Positions 44,659 to 59,470 of a stretch of DNA of 64,000 bases are shown here, piece after piece. The notes under the pieces were generated by a model. The model did not search any database and was not told where the DNA came from. It saw only the letters and a program-made list of their open reading frames with translations. The DNA lies in contig NC_053116.1 in the NCBI RefSeq assembly GCF_010015445.1, positions 39,950,740 through 40,014,739 of the forward strand. The letters run 5' to 3'. The translations under genes and the position numbers were made by a program. Position 1 is the stretch's first letter; the number at the start of each line of letters is the position of its first letter. The stretch comes from Perca fluviatilis. Lineage: Eukaryota > Chordata > Actinopteri > Perciformes > Percidae.

Positions 44659-45507
44659 GCCTGATTTACTAACACTGGCGCAGTTTGCGCTGCGTTTGTT
44701 TATGCGAAGTTCGGTAATAGCAGCGCTATGCTTCCACATTTTGCGTAGTATTTATCAACCCTGACACCCATCAGCCAATCAGCGTCTCTTCTCTGCCCAC
44801 TAGAGCGGAGATTGCGCTGTAGCAAAGCGCTACTGGTGCTATGATATGGCTGGGTGCAGACTGAGATATTCCCACTGCTGATGCTATGACTGTTTAAAAT
44901 GATCCTGATGCCAATATCTGTAATGTAGCGAGGAGTTTAACAACTGCTGGAATGGGATGTGAACGCTGAGTGGGAGATTCAATTACATCTTTGATTTCTT
45001 CCAGTAACTCTAATATTGCACGGCTGCTTGATCTGTAACGCTTAAATGATGTTGTGTTCACTGACAAAGTGTGATTCTCGTGTTAACGATATTTTCAGCC
45101 TCTCCTATGTCTTCGTCTTGCTCATATTACTGTTGCCATTTCACCAGCGGCATAAAGGTCTACGAGGAAACTGGACTGCGGCTGGTTCAGACCTGCTTTT
45201 AAGAGGCGGAGAATTTCCCCCGCAGAATAGAGGCGCTCTTACTGACAGTCTTTGTAAATACCACAGAATATATAAAAAGGGGCACTGGGGGGTTACCCCC
45301 CAATTGTGGGGGGGGGAACTCCCACTTTCCAAACGACCCTCCCAGGAACGCTATTGAAAGCGCAACTTGTCTCTTCTCACTCATGTGGCAGACAATCTGC
45401 GATTTTACCCAAGTGCCCCCGTTTGTAAATAGCCCGCGCTCCCGGTTACGTCCTTTTGCGACCAATTAACCGCCTGGAAACGAGAGCGACGGCCATAAAT
45501 CTAGCCT
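44659..45507. mobile_element. TCAG-TSD element, copy 2
   Basis: Same ends and same flanking TCAG as copy 1, with scattered small differences. Confidence 0.75.
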
Positions 45508-45639
45508 TCAGTGACGGTGTTTAGTTGCAGTCAGTAGATGCGCCAGAACTACAGTAGACCACAATGTTGCAAAGTAACATTAAATCAAAATATGGTTTTC
45601 AAAAAGGAAAGAGAGAAAAGAGAGAGAGAATGAAATAAG

Positions 45640-46788
<1,149 letters not shown>

Positions 46789-46796
46789 GAAATAAG

Positions 46797-47805
46797 CTAG
46801 CTAGCTACAGACTAGTGCTAGCCTACATTTAATCACCATGTAATCAGTGCAGGGAAACGTTTAGCAATATTTTCATATTAAATCATTGTCCCCCACCTTT
46901 TAGCAGCATCAACAGAGGAGTCAGCAGCAGCCCAGTCTCCCCTAACGGTGATCCTCCCTGTACCAGTGAAGAAGGTGAGCAACATTGTGTTCAATGACAT
47001 GCCAGTTATTAGAGAGAAACGTTTGGGTTACCAGGAGTCCTTTGTTCTTATTCATAACTTTTAATTTGATGTCACTGGTACTGTTAGTTTGTTATGACCA
47101 TATTCCAAACTTAAAAACCTTTTGATTTAGTGATCACTTCATACTAGACTTGCATGCATGTACAAATCACCAGCAGTACATATTGTGCTGGTACTAGTAT
47201 TGAACTAAAAGAAGCAAGACAGTTGCAAGGCTTTAATTAGAGTTATGTAAAGCTTTTGATGGGACAGTTAGGTCCTAGAGATGTGATGACAACAGCTGTG
47301 CAAAGGAGGCCCAGGGGTGCTGAATAGGGGAAAGTTAGGACAATTCCAAGGGCCCATGACTGACAGGGGCCCCAAAAAATAGGTAAAAACTAATATAAAA
47401 TTATTAAACCATCATCATTCTGTATATATTTTTCAAATATAATAATACAATTAATAATCTCTTTGTTTTTACTTGTTTTTGCGTAAAAGTTAAATATCTC
47501 CCAGAAAATGAAACATCCATATTGGACGACCATCCCCCTGTATCTGCATGAAATGGTTTGGTCCTGCCTTAGCGCACTCAGTGACGGTGTTTAGTTGCAG
47601 TCAGTAGATGCGCCAGAACTACAGTTACCACAATGTTGTCAAGCAACATTAAATCAAAATATGGTTTTCAAAAAGGAAAGAGAGAAAAGAGAGAGAGGAA
47701 AGACAAAGGAAAGGTTGTCAAACTGTAACCCAGTTTTTCACCAAGAAAGGTGGGTAGTCTGTGAGTGGTATTAAACTGTTGGCTTAATGTCCATAGTGAA
47801 ATAAG
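46797..47805 (+). repeat. Array unit B2 (empty sites)
   Basis: A 1,009-bp monomer. Exon-1-like block ends at 47749. Confidence 0.88.
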
Positions 47806-48929
47806 CTAGCTAGCTACAGACTAGTGCTAGCCTACATTTAATCACCATGTAATCAGTGCAGGGAAACGTTTAGCAATATTTTCATATTAAATCATTGTCC
47901 CCGCCCCTTTTAGCAGCCTCAACAACAGAGGAGTCAGCAGCACCCCAGTCTCCCCTAACGGTGTCCTCCCTGTACCAGTGAAGAAGGTGAGCAACATTGT
48001 GTTCAATGACATGCCAGTTATTAGAGAGAAACGTTTGGGTTACCAGGATTCCTTTGTTCTTATTCATAACTTTTAATTTGATGTCACTGGTACTGTTAGT
48101 TTGTTAGCCATATTACAAACCTCAAAACCTTTTGATTTAGTGATCACTTGATCTGTTTTGTAGCACTATAATAACCCTGGAGTAGATATTCCATTTTACA
48201 TGTCCTCTTTATTTTCTTACTTTTAATAAAATCTGCTGTTTTCATTTTTTGAGAGGATGATGTTAATTTATTTTGATTGAAAAGTTAATATACTGTATAT
48301 TTAAGTTTGTTCATTTTCTTTTTTAAAATCTCTAATTAATAATTATAATAATAATTAATAATAATAATTTTGTTAAGATCATTTTCCATTTTGTCAAATT
48401 CTACAATGGAAATACATTGAGACTGTAAAAGATGGCCTTCAGTACATTTTTATGGTTGCTTTTAATCTTGCATCAAATAGTGAACTGCATACTAGACTTG
48501 CATGCATGTACAAATCACCAGCAGTACATATTGTGCTGGTACTAGTATTGAACTAAAAGCATCAAGACAGTTGCAAGGCTTTAATTAGAGTTATGTAAAG
48601 CTTTTGATGGGACAGTTAGGTCCTAGAGATGTGGTGACAACAGCTGTGCAAAGGAGGCCCAGGGGTGCTGAATAGGGGAGTTAGGACAATTCCAAGGGGC
48701 CCATGACTGACAGGGGCCCCCAAAAATAGGTAAAAACTATTATAAAATTATTAAACCATCATCATTCAGTATATATTTTTCATATATAGTAATACAATTA
48801 ATGATCTCTTTGTTTTTACTTGTTTTTGGCAGTAAAAGTTAAATATCTCCCAGAAAAAGTAAACATCCATATTGACCGACCCACCCCTGTATCTGCGCGA
48901 AATGGTTTGGTCCTGCCTTGCGCACTCAG

Positions 48930-49772
48930 GGCCTGATTTACTAACACTGGCGGCAGTTTGCGGCGTTTGTTTATGCGCGAATTCGGTAATGGGCGCGCCG
49001 CTATGCTTCCACATTTTGCGTAGTATTTATCAACCCTGACACCCATCAGCCAATCAGCGTCTTTCTCTGCCCACTAGGCGGAGATTGCGCTGTAGCAGCG
49101 CTACTGGTGCTATGATATGGCTGGGCGCGGACTGAGATATTCCCACTGCTGATGCTATGACTGTTTAAAATGATCCTGATGCCAATATCTGTAATGTAGC
49201 GAGGAGTTTAACAACTGCTGGAATGGGTGAACGCTGAGTGGGAGATTCAATTACATCTTTGATTTCTTCCAGTAACTCTAATATTGCACGGCTGCTTGAT
49301 CTGTAACGCTAAATGATGTTGTGTTCACTGACAAAGTGTGATTCTGCGTGTTAACGATATTTTCAGCCTCTCCTATGTCTTCGTCTTGCTCATATTACTG
49401 TTGCCATTTCACCAGCGGCATAAAGGTCTACGAGGAAACTGGACTGCGGCTGGTTCAGACCTGCTTTTAAGAGGCGGAATTTCCCCCGCCAGAATAAGAC
49501 GCTCTGACTGACAGTCTTTGTAAATACCACGGGATATATAATTAGGGGCACTGCGCGCTTATCCTCCCACCTTTTTGGGTGGAACTCCCCCCTTTCAAAC
49601 CCACTCCCAGGAACGATATTGAAAGCGCAACTTGTCTCTTCTCACTCATGTGGCAGACAATCTGCGATTTTACCCAAGTGCCCCGTTTGTAAATAGCCCG
49701 CATCGGTTACCGTCCGTCTTTGCGCCCCAATTAGCGCCTGGAAACAGGCGAAACGGCTGATAAATCTAGCCT
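48930..49772. mobile_element. TCAG-TSD element, copy 3
   Basis: Same ends and TCAG flanks as the other copies. Confidence 0.75.
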
Positions 49773-49904
49773 TCAGTGACGGTGTTTAGTTGCAGTCAGT
49801 AGATGCGCCAGAACTACAGTAGACCACAATGTTGCAAAGTAACATTAAATCAAAATATGGTTTTCAAAAAGGAAAAAGAGAGAAGAGAGAGAAAATGAAA
49901 TAAG

Positions 49905-50219
49905 CAGTGTTTGGAATAAGCGCCTTTTAATAGAAGGGTGTTCGGTTACGAGTTATTTTTTCAGTAACGGGGTAATCTAACTAATTACTTTTCCCATCGT
50001 TACAAAACGCCGTTAACGTTACTGGACGTTAAATGAGGTGCGTTACTGCGCACTGATTGAATAAACTGTGTAATCCGAACGCACCCCTGGCTCGCAGCTA
50101 GTGAGGAGGTGGGTTAATAACGAGGTAGCGATTATGATTGGCTAAGGCAGAGTCATATTTCATTGTAGCCAATCAGAGCCAGTGTTTTTACACACATGGC
50201 AGCACCGCAGCGCCACACA

Positions 50220-50292
<73 letters not shown>

Positions 50293-51035
50293 CAGCTAAA
50301 CAGAGATTCGATGAAGCAGCAGAGATGGCGAGTCAGGAGCAATCCGATGAAAAGTTGGCATTTTCAAGCTGGAGATATAAGAACTACTTCAAATCCATTC
50401 GCGGTCAAAGGCAAGAACGTGCATGTAATGTGTACATTATGTCCAGGAGCAAAGACTTTGTCGACATCCATTGTAAGCAACTCTAATTTAATGAAACATC
50501 TCACAACGACACGCATCTACAAAGCTAGTGGCCAAAACACCGATACCTCCACCACAGATGATAGCTCGCCATCCGCTAGCAGAAGAACTCAGAGCAAAGT
50601 CCTCCAAGCAGCAAAAGCCTCACAACAAAAACCTATGACACATGATGTCAACCGTATGACAGGCAGGTATGTTGTTAAAAGTATATGTGTCATATAAGTT
50701 TATATGGTGTAACGGTTTACTTTTCTTACAAAGATAATACTTGAAGTGCAGGATAAATCTCTTGCTCTCTGTCGACATGCAATAAATGTCGAAAGTTATG
50801 TACGTTAAACACCTGTCTGTTCTACTCATTTCAACCGACTTGTGAAAACTGCTAAAAAAAAATCCAAATTCTTTGACATATAGCAAGTTTTTTTTAAAGT
50901 AACGCAAATAGTTACTTTCCCTGGTAACGAGTTACTTTTATTATAGAGTAATTCTGTTACTAACTCAGTTACTTTTTTGAACAAGTAGTGAGTAACTATA
51001 ACTAATTACCTTTTAAAGTAACGTTCCCAACACTG
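49905..51035 (+). mobile_element. hAT element, copy 3
   Basis: Flanked by GAAATAAG on both sides. CA tract at about 50222-50292. Confidence 0.88.
50325..50486 (+). pseudogene. hAT transposase N-terminal fragment, copy 3, frameshifted
   Basis: It starts as the other copies but has one extra C near 50400 (CCATTCGCGG versus CCATTGCGG). The frame leaves the BED finger and ends at 50486. Confidence 0.65.
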
Positions 51036-51043
51036 GAAATAAG

Positions 51044-52061
51044 CTAGCTAGCTACAGACTAGTGCTAGCCTACATTTAATCACCATGTAATCAGTGCAGG
51101 GAAACGTTTAGCAATATTTTCATATTAAATCATTGTCCCCGCCCCTTTTAGCAGCATCAACAGATGAGTCAGCAGCAGCCCAGTCTCCCCTAACGGTGAT
51201 CCTCCCTGTACCAGTGAAGAAGGTGAGCAACATTGTGTTCAATGACATGCCAGTTATTAGAGAGAAACGTTTGGGTTACCAGGAGTCCTTTGTTCTTATT
51301 CATAACTTTTAATTTGATGTCACTGGTACTGTTAGTTTGTTATGACCATATTCCAAACTTAAAAACCTTTTGATTTAGTGATCACTTCATACTAGACTTG
51401 CATGCATGTACAAATCACCAGCAGTACATATTGTGCTGGTACTAGTATTGAACTAAAAGAAGCAAGACAGTTGCAAGGCTTTAATTAGAGTTATGTAAAA
51501 GCTTTTGATGGGACAGTTAGGTCCTAGAGATGTGATGACAACAGCTGTGTACAAGGAGGCCCAGGGGTGCTGAATAGGGGGAAAGTTAGGACAATTCCAA
51601 GGGGCCCATGACTGACAGGGGCCCCAAAAAATAGAGTAAAAACTAATATAAAATTATTAAACCATCATCATTCTGTATATATTTTTCAAATATAATAATA
51701 CAATTAATAATCTCTTTGTTTTTACTTGTTTTTGGAAGTAAAAGTTAAATATCTCCCAGAAAAAGTAAACATCCATATTGAACGACCTCCCCTCGTATCT
51801 GCATGAAATGGTTTGGTCCTGCCTTAGCGCACTCAGTGACGGTGTTTAGTTGCAGTCAGTAGATGCGCCAGAACTACAGTTACCACAATGTTGTCAAGCA
51901 ACATTAAATCAAAATATGGTTTTCAAAAAAGGAAAGAGAGAAAAGAGAGAGAGGAAAGACAAAGGAAAGGTTGTCAAACTGTAACCCAGTTTTTCACCAA
52001 GAAAGGTGGGTAGTCTGTGAGTGGTATTAAACTGTTGGCTTAATGTCCATAGTGAAATAAG
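51044..52061 (+). repeat. Array unit B3 (empty sites)
   Basis: A 1,018-bp monomer. Exon-1-like block ends at 52004. Confidence 0.88.
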
Positions 52062-53199
52062 CTAGCTAGCTACAGACTAGTGCTAGCCTACATTTAATCA
52101 CCATGTAATCAGTGCAGGGGAAACGTTTAGCAATATTTTCATATTAAATCATTGTCGCCCTTCCCCCTTTTAGCAGCCTCAACAACAGAGGAGTCAGCAG
52201 CAGCCCAGTCTCCCCCTAACGGTGATCCTCCTCTGTACCAGTGAAGAAGGTGAGCAACATTGTGTTCAATGACATGCCAGTTATTAGAGAGAAACGTTTG
52301 GGTTACCAGGAGTCCTTTGTTCTTATTCATAACTTTTAATTTGATGTCACTGGTACTGTTAGTTTGTTATGACCATATTAGAAACCTCAAAACCTTTTGA
52401 TTTAGTGATCACTTGATCTGTTTTGTAGCACTATAATAACCCTGGAGTAGATATTCCATTTTACATGTCCTCTTTATTTTCTTACTTTTAATAAAATCTG
52501 CTGTTTTCATTTTTTGAGAGGATGATGTTAATTTATTTTGATTGAAAAGTTAGTATACTGTATATTTAAGTTTGTTCATTTTTCTTTTTTAAAATCTCTA
52601 ATTAATAATTATAATAATAATTAATAATAATAATTTTGTTAAGATCATTTTCCATTTTGTCAAATTCTACAATGGAAATACATTGAGACTGTAAAAGATG
52701 GCCTTCAGTACATTTTTTATGGTTGCTTTTAATCTTGCATCAAATAGTGAACTGCATACTAGACTTGCATGCATGTACAAATCACCAGCAGTACATATTG
52801 TGCTGGTACTAGTATTGAACTAAAAGAAGCAAGACAGTTGCAAGGCTTTAATTAGAGTTATGTAAAGCTTTTGATGGGACAGTTAGGTCCTAGAGATGTG
52901 ATGACAACAGCTGTGCAAAGGAGGCCCAGGGGTGCTGAATAGGGGAAAGTTAGGACAATTCCAAGGGCCCATGACTGACAGGGGCCCCAAAAAATAGGTA
53001 AAAACTAATATAAAATTATTAAACCATCATCATTCTGTATATATTTTTCATATATAGTAATACAATTAATGATCTCTTTGTTTTTACTTGTTTTTGGCAG
53101 TAAAAGTTAAATATCTCCCAGAAAAAGTAAACATCCATATTGACCGACCACCCCCTGTATCTGCATGAAATGGTTTGGTCCTGCCTTTGACGCACTCAG

Positions 53200-54045
53200 G
53201 GCCTGATTTACTAACACTGGCGCGAGTTTGCGCCGTGTTGTTTATGCGAGTTCGGTAATAGCGACGCTATGCTTCCACATTTTGCGTAGTATTTATCAAC
53301 CCTGACACCCATCAGCCAATCAGCGTCTCTTTCTCCGCCCACTAGACCGGAGATTGCGCGTAACAAAGCCTACTGGTGCTATGATATGGCTGGGTGCAGA
53401 CTGAGATATTCCCACTGCTGATGCTATGACTGTTTAAAATGATCCTGATGCCAATATTTGTAATGTAGCGAGGAGTTTAACAACTGCTGGAATGGGATGT
53501 GAACGCTGAGTGGGAGATTCAATTACATCTTTGATTTCTTCCAGTAACTCTAATATTGCACGGCTGCTTGATCTGTAACGCTAAATGATGTTGTGTTCAC
53601 TGACAAAGTGTGATTCGCGTTAACGATATTTTCAGCCTCTCCTATGTCTTCGTCTTGCTCATATTACTGTTGCCATTTCAACAGCGGCATAAAGGTCACG
53701 AGGAAACTCGACTTGCGGCTGGTTTAGACCTGCTTTTAAGAGGCGGAGAATTTCCCCGCAGAATAGAGGCGCTCTGACTGACAGTCTTTGTAAATACCAC
53801 AGAATATATAATTAGGCGCACTTTGCGCTTATCCTCCCACCTTTTGGGTGGAACTCCCACTTTCCAAACGACCCTCCCACCGAACGCATATTGAAAGCGC
53901 AACTTGTCTCTTCTCGCTCATGTGGCAGACAATCTGCGATTTTATCCCAAGTGCCCCGTTTGTAAATAGCCCGCATCGGTTACGTCCGGCTTTCCGACCA
54001 ATTAGCGCCTCGGAAACAGCGCAAACGGCTTGATAAATCTAGCCT
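53200..54045. mobile_element. TCAG-TSD element, copy 4
   Basis: Same ends and TCAG flanks. Confidence 0.75.
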
Positions 54046-54176
54046 TCAGTGACGGTGTTTAGTTGCAGTCAGTAGATGCGCCAGAACTACAGTAGACCAC
54101 AATGTTGCAAAGTAACATTAAATCAAAATATGGTTTTCAAAGGAAAAGAGAGAAAAGAGAGAGAGAATGAAATAAG

Positions 54177-55266
54177 CAGTGTTTGGAATAACGCCCTTTA
54201 ATAGAAGGGTGTTCGGTAACGGGTTATTTTTTCAGTAACGGGGTAATCTAACTAATTACTTTTCCCATCGTTAAAACGCCGTTAACGTTACTGGACGTTA
54301 AATGAGGTGCGTTACTGCGCACTGATTGAATAAACTGTGTAATCCGGAACCCCCCCCTGGCTCGCAGCTAGTGAGGAGGTGGGTTAATAACGAGGTAAGC
54401 GATTATGATTGGCGGCAAGGCAGAGTCATATTTCATTGTAGCCAATCAGAGCCAGTGTTTTTACACACATGGCAGCACACGCGCCACAACAAACACACAC
54501 ACACACACACAACACACACACACAACAGCTAAACAGAGATTCGATGAAGCAGCAGAGATGGCGAGTCAGGAGCAATCCGATGAAAAGTTGGCATTTTCAA
54601 GCTGGAGATATAAGAACTACTTCAAATCCATTGCGGTCAAAGGCAAGAACGTGCATGTAATGTGTACATTATGTCCAGGAGCAAAGACTTTGTCGAATCT
54701 ACTGTAAGCAACTCTAATTTAATGAAACATCTCACAACGACACGCATCTACAAAGCTAGTGGCCAAAACACCGATACCTCCACCACAGATGATAGCTCGC
54801 CATCTGCTAGCAGAAGAACTCAGAGCAAAGTCCTCCAAGCAGCAAAAGCCTCACAACAAAACCTATGACACATGATGTCAACCGTATGACAGGCAGGTAT
54901 GTTGTTAAAAGTATATGTGTCATATAAGTTTATATGGTGTAACGGTTTACTTTTCTTACAAAGATAATACTTGAAGTGCAGGATAAATCTCTTGCTCTCT
55001 GTCGACATGCAATAAATGTCGAAAGTTATGTAACGTTAAACACCTGTCTGTTCTACTCATTTCAACCGACTTGTGAAAACTGCTAAGAAAAATCCAAATT
55101 CTTTGACATATAGCAAGTTTTTTTTTAAAGTAACGCAAATAGTTACTTTCCCTGGTAACGAGTTACTTTTATTATAGAGTAATTCTGTTACTAACTCAGT
55201 TACTTTTTGAACAAGTAGTGAGTAACTATAACTAATTACCTTTTTAAAGTAACGTTCCCAACACTG
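54177..55266 (+). mobile_element. hAT element, copy 4
   Basis: Left flank GAAATAAG, right flank GAAATCAG (one change). The CA tract is contracted to about 35 bp (54492-54525). Confidence 0.87.
54558..54707 (+). pseudogene. hAT transposase N-terminal fragment, copy 4, frameshifted
   Basis: A small change near 54694 (TCGAATCTACTGT in place of TCGACATCCATTGT) shifts the frame, and the product stops at 54707. Confidence 0.65.
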
Positions 55267-55274
55267 GAAATCAG

Positions 55275-56287
55275 CTAGCTATCTACAGACTAGTGCTAGC
55301 CTACATTTAATCACCATGTAATCAGTGCAGGGAAACGTTTAGCAATATTTTCATATTAAATCATTGTCCCCGCCCTTTTAGCAGCATCAACAGATGAGTC
55401 AGCAGCAGCCCAGTCTCCCCTAACGGTGATCCTCCCTGTACCAGTGAAGAAGGTGAGCAACATTGTGTTCAATGACATGCCAGTTATTAGAGAGAAACGT
55501 TTGGGTTACCAGGAGTCCTTTGTTCTTATTCATAACTTTTAATTTGATGTCACTGGTACTGTTAGTTTGTTATGACCATATTCCAAACTTAAAAACCTTT
55601 TGATTTAGTGATCACTTCATACTAGACTTGCATGCATATACAAATCACCAGCAGTACATATTGTGCTGGTACTAGTATTGAACTAAAAGAAGCAAGACAG
55701 TTGCAAGGCTTTAATTAGAGTTATGTAAAGCTTTTGATGGGACAGTTAGGTCCTAGAGATGTGATGACAACAGCTGTGCAAAGGAGGCCCAGGGGTGCTG
55801 AATAGGGGTGAAAGTTAGGACAATTCCAAGGGCCCATGACTGACAGGGGGCCCCAAAAAATAGGTAAAACTAATATAAAATTATTAAACCATCATCATTC
55901 TGTATATATTTTTCATATATAGTAATACAATTAATGATCTCTTTGTTTTTACTTGTTTTTGGCAGTAAAAGTTAAATATCTCCCAGAAAAAGTAAACATC
56001 CATATTGACCGACCACCCCCTGTATCTGCATGAAATGGTTTGGTCCTGCCTTAGCGCACTCAGTGACGGTGTTTAGTTGCAGTCAGTAGATGCGCCAGAA
56101 CTACAGTGACCACAATGTTGTCAAGCAACATTAAATCAAAATATGGTTTTCAAAAAGGAAAGAGAGAAAAGAGAGAGAGGAAAGACAAAGGAAAGGTTGT
56201 CAAACTGTAACCCAGTTTTTCACCAAGAAAGGTGGGTAGTCTGTGAGTGGTATTAAACTGTTGGCTTAATGTCCATAGTGAAATAAG
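55275..56287 (+). repeat. Array unit B4 (empty sites)
   Basis: A 1,013-bp monomer. Exon-1-like block ends at 56231. Confidence 0.88.
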
Positions 56288-57007
56288 CTAGCTAGCTACA
56301 GACTAGTGCTAGCCTACATTTAATCACCATGTAATCAGTGCAGGGAAACGTTTAGCAATATTTTCATATTAAATCATTGTCCCGCCCCTTAGCAGCATCA
56401 ACAACAGCTGAGTCAGCAGCAGCCCAGTCTCCCCTAACGGTGACCCTCCCTGTACCAGTGAAGAAGGTGAGCAACATTGTTTTCAATGACATGCCTGTTA
56501 TTAGAGAGAAACGTTTGGGTTACCAGGAGTCCTTTGTTCTTATTCATAACTTTTAATTTGATGTCACTGGTACTGTTAGTTTGTTATGACCATATTACAA
56601 ACCTAAAAACCTTTTGATTTAGTGATCACTTGATTCGTTTTTGTAGCACTATAATAACCCTGGTGTGGATATTCCATTTTACATGTCCACTTTATTTTCT
56701 TACCTTAATAAATCAGGTGTTTTCAATTTTTTTAATTTATTTTGATTGAAAAGTTAATATGCTGTATATTTAAGTTTGTTTGTTCTTCTTTTTAAAATCT
56801 CTTATTAATAATTATAATAATAATTAATAATAATAATTTTGTTGAGATAATTTTCCATTTTGTCAAATTCTACAATGGACATACATTGAGACTGTAAAAG
56901 ATGGCCTTCAGTACATTTTTTATGGTTGCTTTTAATCTTGCATCAAATAGTGAACTGCATACTAGACTTGCATGCATGTACAAATCACCAGCAGTACATA
57001 TTGTGCT
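56288..57007 (+). repeat. Array unit A5, left part
   Basis: Contains the exon-2-like block and the ~340-bp AT-rich segment of A-type monomers. It continues at 60687-60803 after a hAT insertion and stops before the point where the other A units carry the TCAG-TSD element. Confidence 0.88.
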
Positions 57008-57639
57008 CAGGGCGGGATTGGGACTCATTTTCAGCCCTGGATTTTCATGCTTTAGACCGGCCCACTTTACTTCACGAATGACTATATTAAAAAATTTAAT
57101 CAAAACCTTAGTATATAAGTCTGCAATAGCGCCCTGTTCTCTACATCCTTGTAATTCGGTGTATTTTGTAAAATATCACTATTTCCAAGTGTTGCTTCAC
57201 AATGTAGATTTATTAGAAAAGTTAACATCTTAACAACAACCCAATGATGTTGAACAATATCAGAATCTGTTTCTGTGAAAATAAGTAACGGAGTGTCTAT
57301 TTGCACCCCGGTACGAATAGCCCCGCCACACAGCTGAGCGCTATTTACACCCTGTGACGTAACAACAAAAACCCGCTAGTTGCTCGCGTGCACTGAAATC
57401 ATGGCGGACGTTGATCTTCCATGACCGCAGAAACTGGCATATTAGGGAAGTTTAGTCTCTAAAGTTTATAACAATTGAATTTATAGCGGAAAATGGATAC
57501 TACAGTTGCGCTTTCTGTCTTCAGTGAAAGCATACAACCGTTAGTTTGTTAGTTAGTACCTATTTTTTGTATACAGTTTAGTTACCTAGCAACCGAGGCT
57601 TGAAGAAAGCAAGTGGTAAACAGTTGCTCAACTTCCTGA

Positions 57640-57715
57640 AGGAACTGCTAGGTGAGTGGTTAGTACGCTTACCTTTGGTATGGGAGTTTTGGAGTTCAAT
57701 TCTCCAGTGTGGTGA
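57640..57715 (+). other. tRNA-like segment (possible SINE head)
   Basis: GTGGTTAGTACGC resembles an A box, and GGAGTTCAATTCTCC, about 35 bp later, resembles a B box (T arm). The cloverleaf is imperfect, with no clear acceptor stem, so this is not called as a tRNA gene. Confidence 0.3.
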
Positions 57716-57949
57716 TCTTATTTTTTTAAATTTGGATTGGACAATTTGCATGGTAACGAAGTCAGGATCCGCGAACGCGAATTTTTTTTTGCAGGGTGGT
57801 AGGGGAAGACTCATGAATATGCCTGCTCTGGTTGGGTTGGTTAGGTTTAGGCAAGAGGAGTGGGATTGGTTATGGTTAGGGTAAGAATGTCAGGGCGATA
57901 ATATTCCAAAATGTGTAATACATGAGTAGTATGGATAACTGTGTGTAAT

Positions 57950-59470
57950 TAAAGCTGCGAAGCAGCGATGGACCGGCCTCCGCACTCTCTGCGCGCGTCG
58001 GGTTACGGGGACGCCCTTTGCAAACGTGCATTGGCGTGGCACTCGGACGCGCAAATCGTCACCAATTACAAAGGGGAACTCCCCCCCGAGTTCAACGATA
58101 CCTCACACAAGACTCTACGTCATACGGTTCATTAGCTGTGAAAAGGGCGTGGCTAAAGCAAGGGGCGGGTCAAACCATCACCAATTAAAAGGAAGTCTCT
58201 GCTGAGTTCATTGATACCTCACACAAGGGTCTATCTTAAAAGTTCAAATTTTATGAAGAGGGGCGGGGCTTAAGCATAGGGGCGGGTCAAACCATAACCA
58301 ATTAAAAGGAAGTCTCTGCTGAGTTCAATGACACCTCACACGAGTCTCTACCTTAAATGGTTCAAATGTTATGAAAGGGGCGTGGCCTGAGTAAGTGGGC
58401 GTGGTCATATTATAGGGGCGGCTCAGTATCACACGTAGACCACACATTCTAAGCTTCATGCAAATCGGATGATGTTTGTCATATAAGGCAGATTTCCTGT
58501 GGCCAGGGGGGCGCTATGACCAAAAGTCAATTTTGGCCTGTAGGTGTCCTCAGGCCTGGACCCTTGTCCATCGTGACAAATTTTCGGGCAGATAATCGCA
58601 ACGTACACTCAAGTTACAACAACTTCTTTGGTCATCGCTAAACACTCAAAATGGCCGCCACGCCACGCCAACCGTCTGACGAAAAGTTTTTCTTTTAATA
58701 ACTTTTCATCGATAAGGTGTTGGGATGGTACAGACCAAGTTTGAAGTCCATCGGATGAAATCTCTAGGAGGAGTTCGTTAAAGTATAGCACCTTGACTTT
58801 TAGGCCTACTTCCTGTTGCCACTAGGGGCGCTATGACTTTAAGTAAATATCGCCCTTTTATTTGTCCTCACCGGGTTGGACTCTTATGAATCCTGAAAAG
58901 TTTAGAGGTAATCGGACAACGTACACCAAGTTACACCCACTTCCTGTTTCTTCGGCGAACGCACAAAATGGCCCCCCCGCACGGCAGCGCCCCTATGACG
59001 GAAAGTTTTCTTTTTTTAGCAACTTTTCATCTTTAACGTCTTAAGATGGTACAGACCGAGTTTGAAGTTGTCGGATGAAATCTCTAAGGGAGTAGTTCGT
59101 TAAAGTAGCACGTGGAAATGGCTAAAATCGCACTAATTTCAACTTTGAAATCAAAATGGCGGACTTCCTGTTGGGTTTAGGGTATGGCTCTAATGAAGTT
59201 TTTGTACGTCTTGACATGTTACATATGTTTACCAAGTTTCGTGAGTTTACGTTAACGCATTGGAGGGGCTCAATTTTTCTTAACTTGGTAGGGGGCGCTT
59301 AGCGAGCCATTTTGTGCGCTATTCCCGAAAACCCTAAAATACGTAAATTTTCACCAGTCTTGATGCGACCGCCAAATTTGGTGAGTTTTTGAATATATTA
59401 AGGCCCTCAAAAGCCAATTCATTTGACGGAAAATAATAGAAAGAAAGAAGAATTCCTTCAGTTTCAATAG
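57950..59470. repeat. Interspersed repeat with 'GGGGCGCTATGAC' motifs
   Basis: It begins AAAGCTGCGAAGCAGCGATGG and ends GGGCCTTCGCGCTGTGCGCC. The diagnostic phrases (CCTCACACAAG, GGGGCGGGTCAAACCAT repeated twice, GGCGCTATGAC, ATGAAATCTCTA) recur within it. I recognise it as a common acanthomorph repeat, non-coding, of unassigned class. Confidence 0.55.

Larger units (their letters stand above)
47806..51043 (+). repeat. Array unit A3
   Basis: A 3,238-bp monomer with the same composition as A2. Confidence 0.9.
52062..55274 (+). repeat. Array unit A4
   Basis: A 3,213-bp monomer, same composition as A2 and A3 but with a shortened CA tract. Confidence 0.9.

Noticed and set aside
57640..57715. 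tRNA gene
   Set aside because: A- and B-box-like strings exist but no acceptor stem or proper anticodon arm. It is listed only as a tRNA-like segment.
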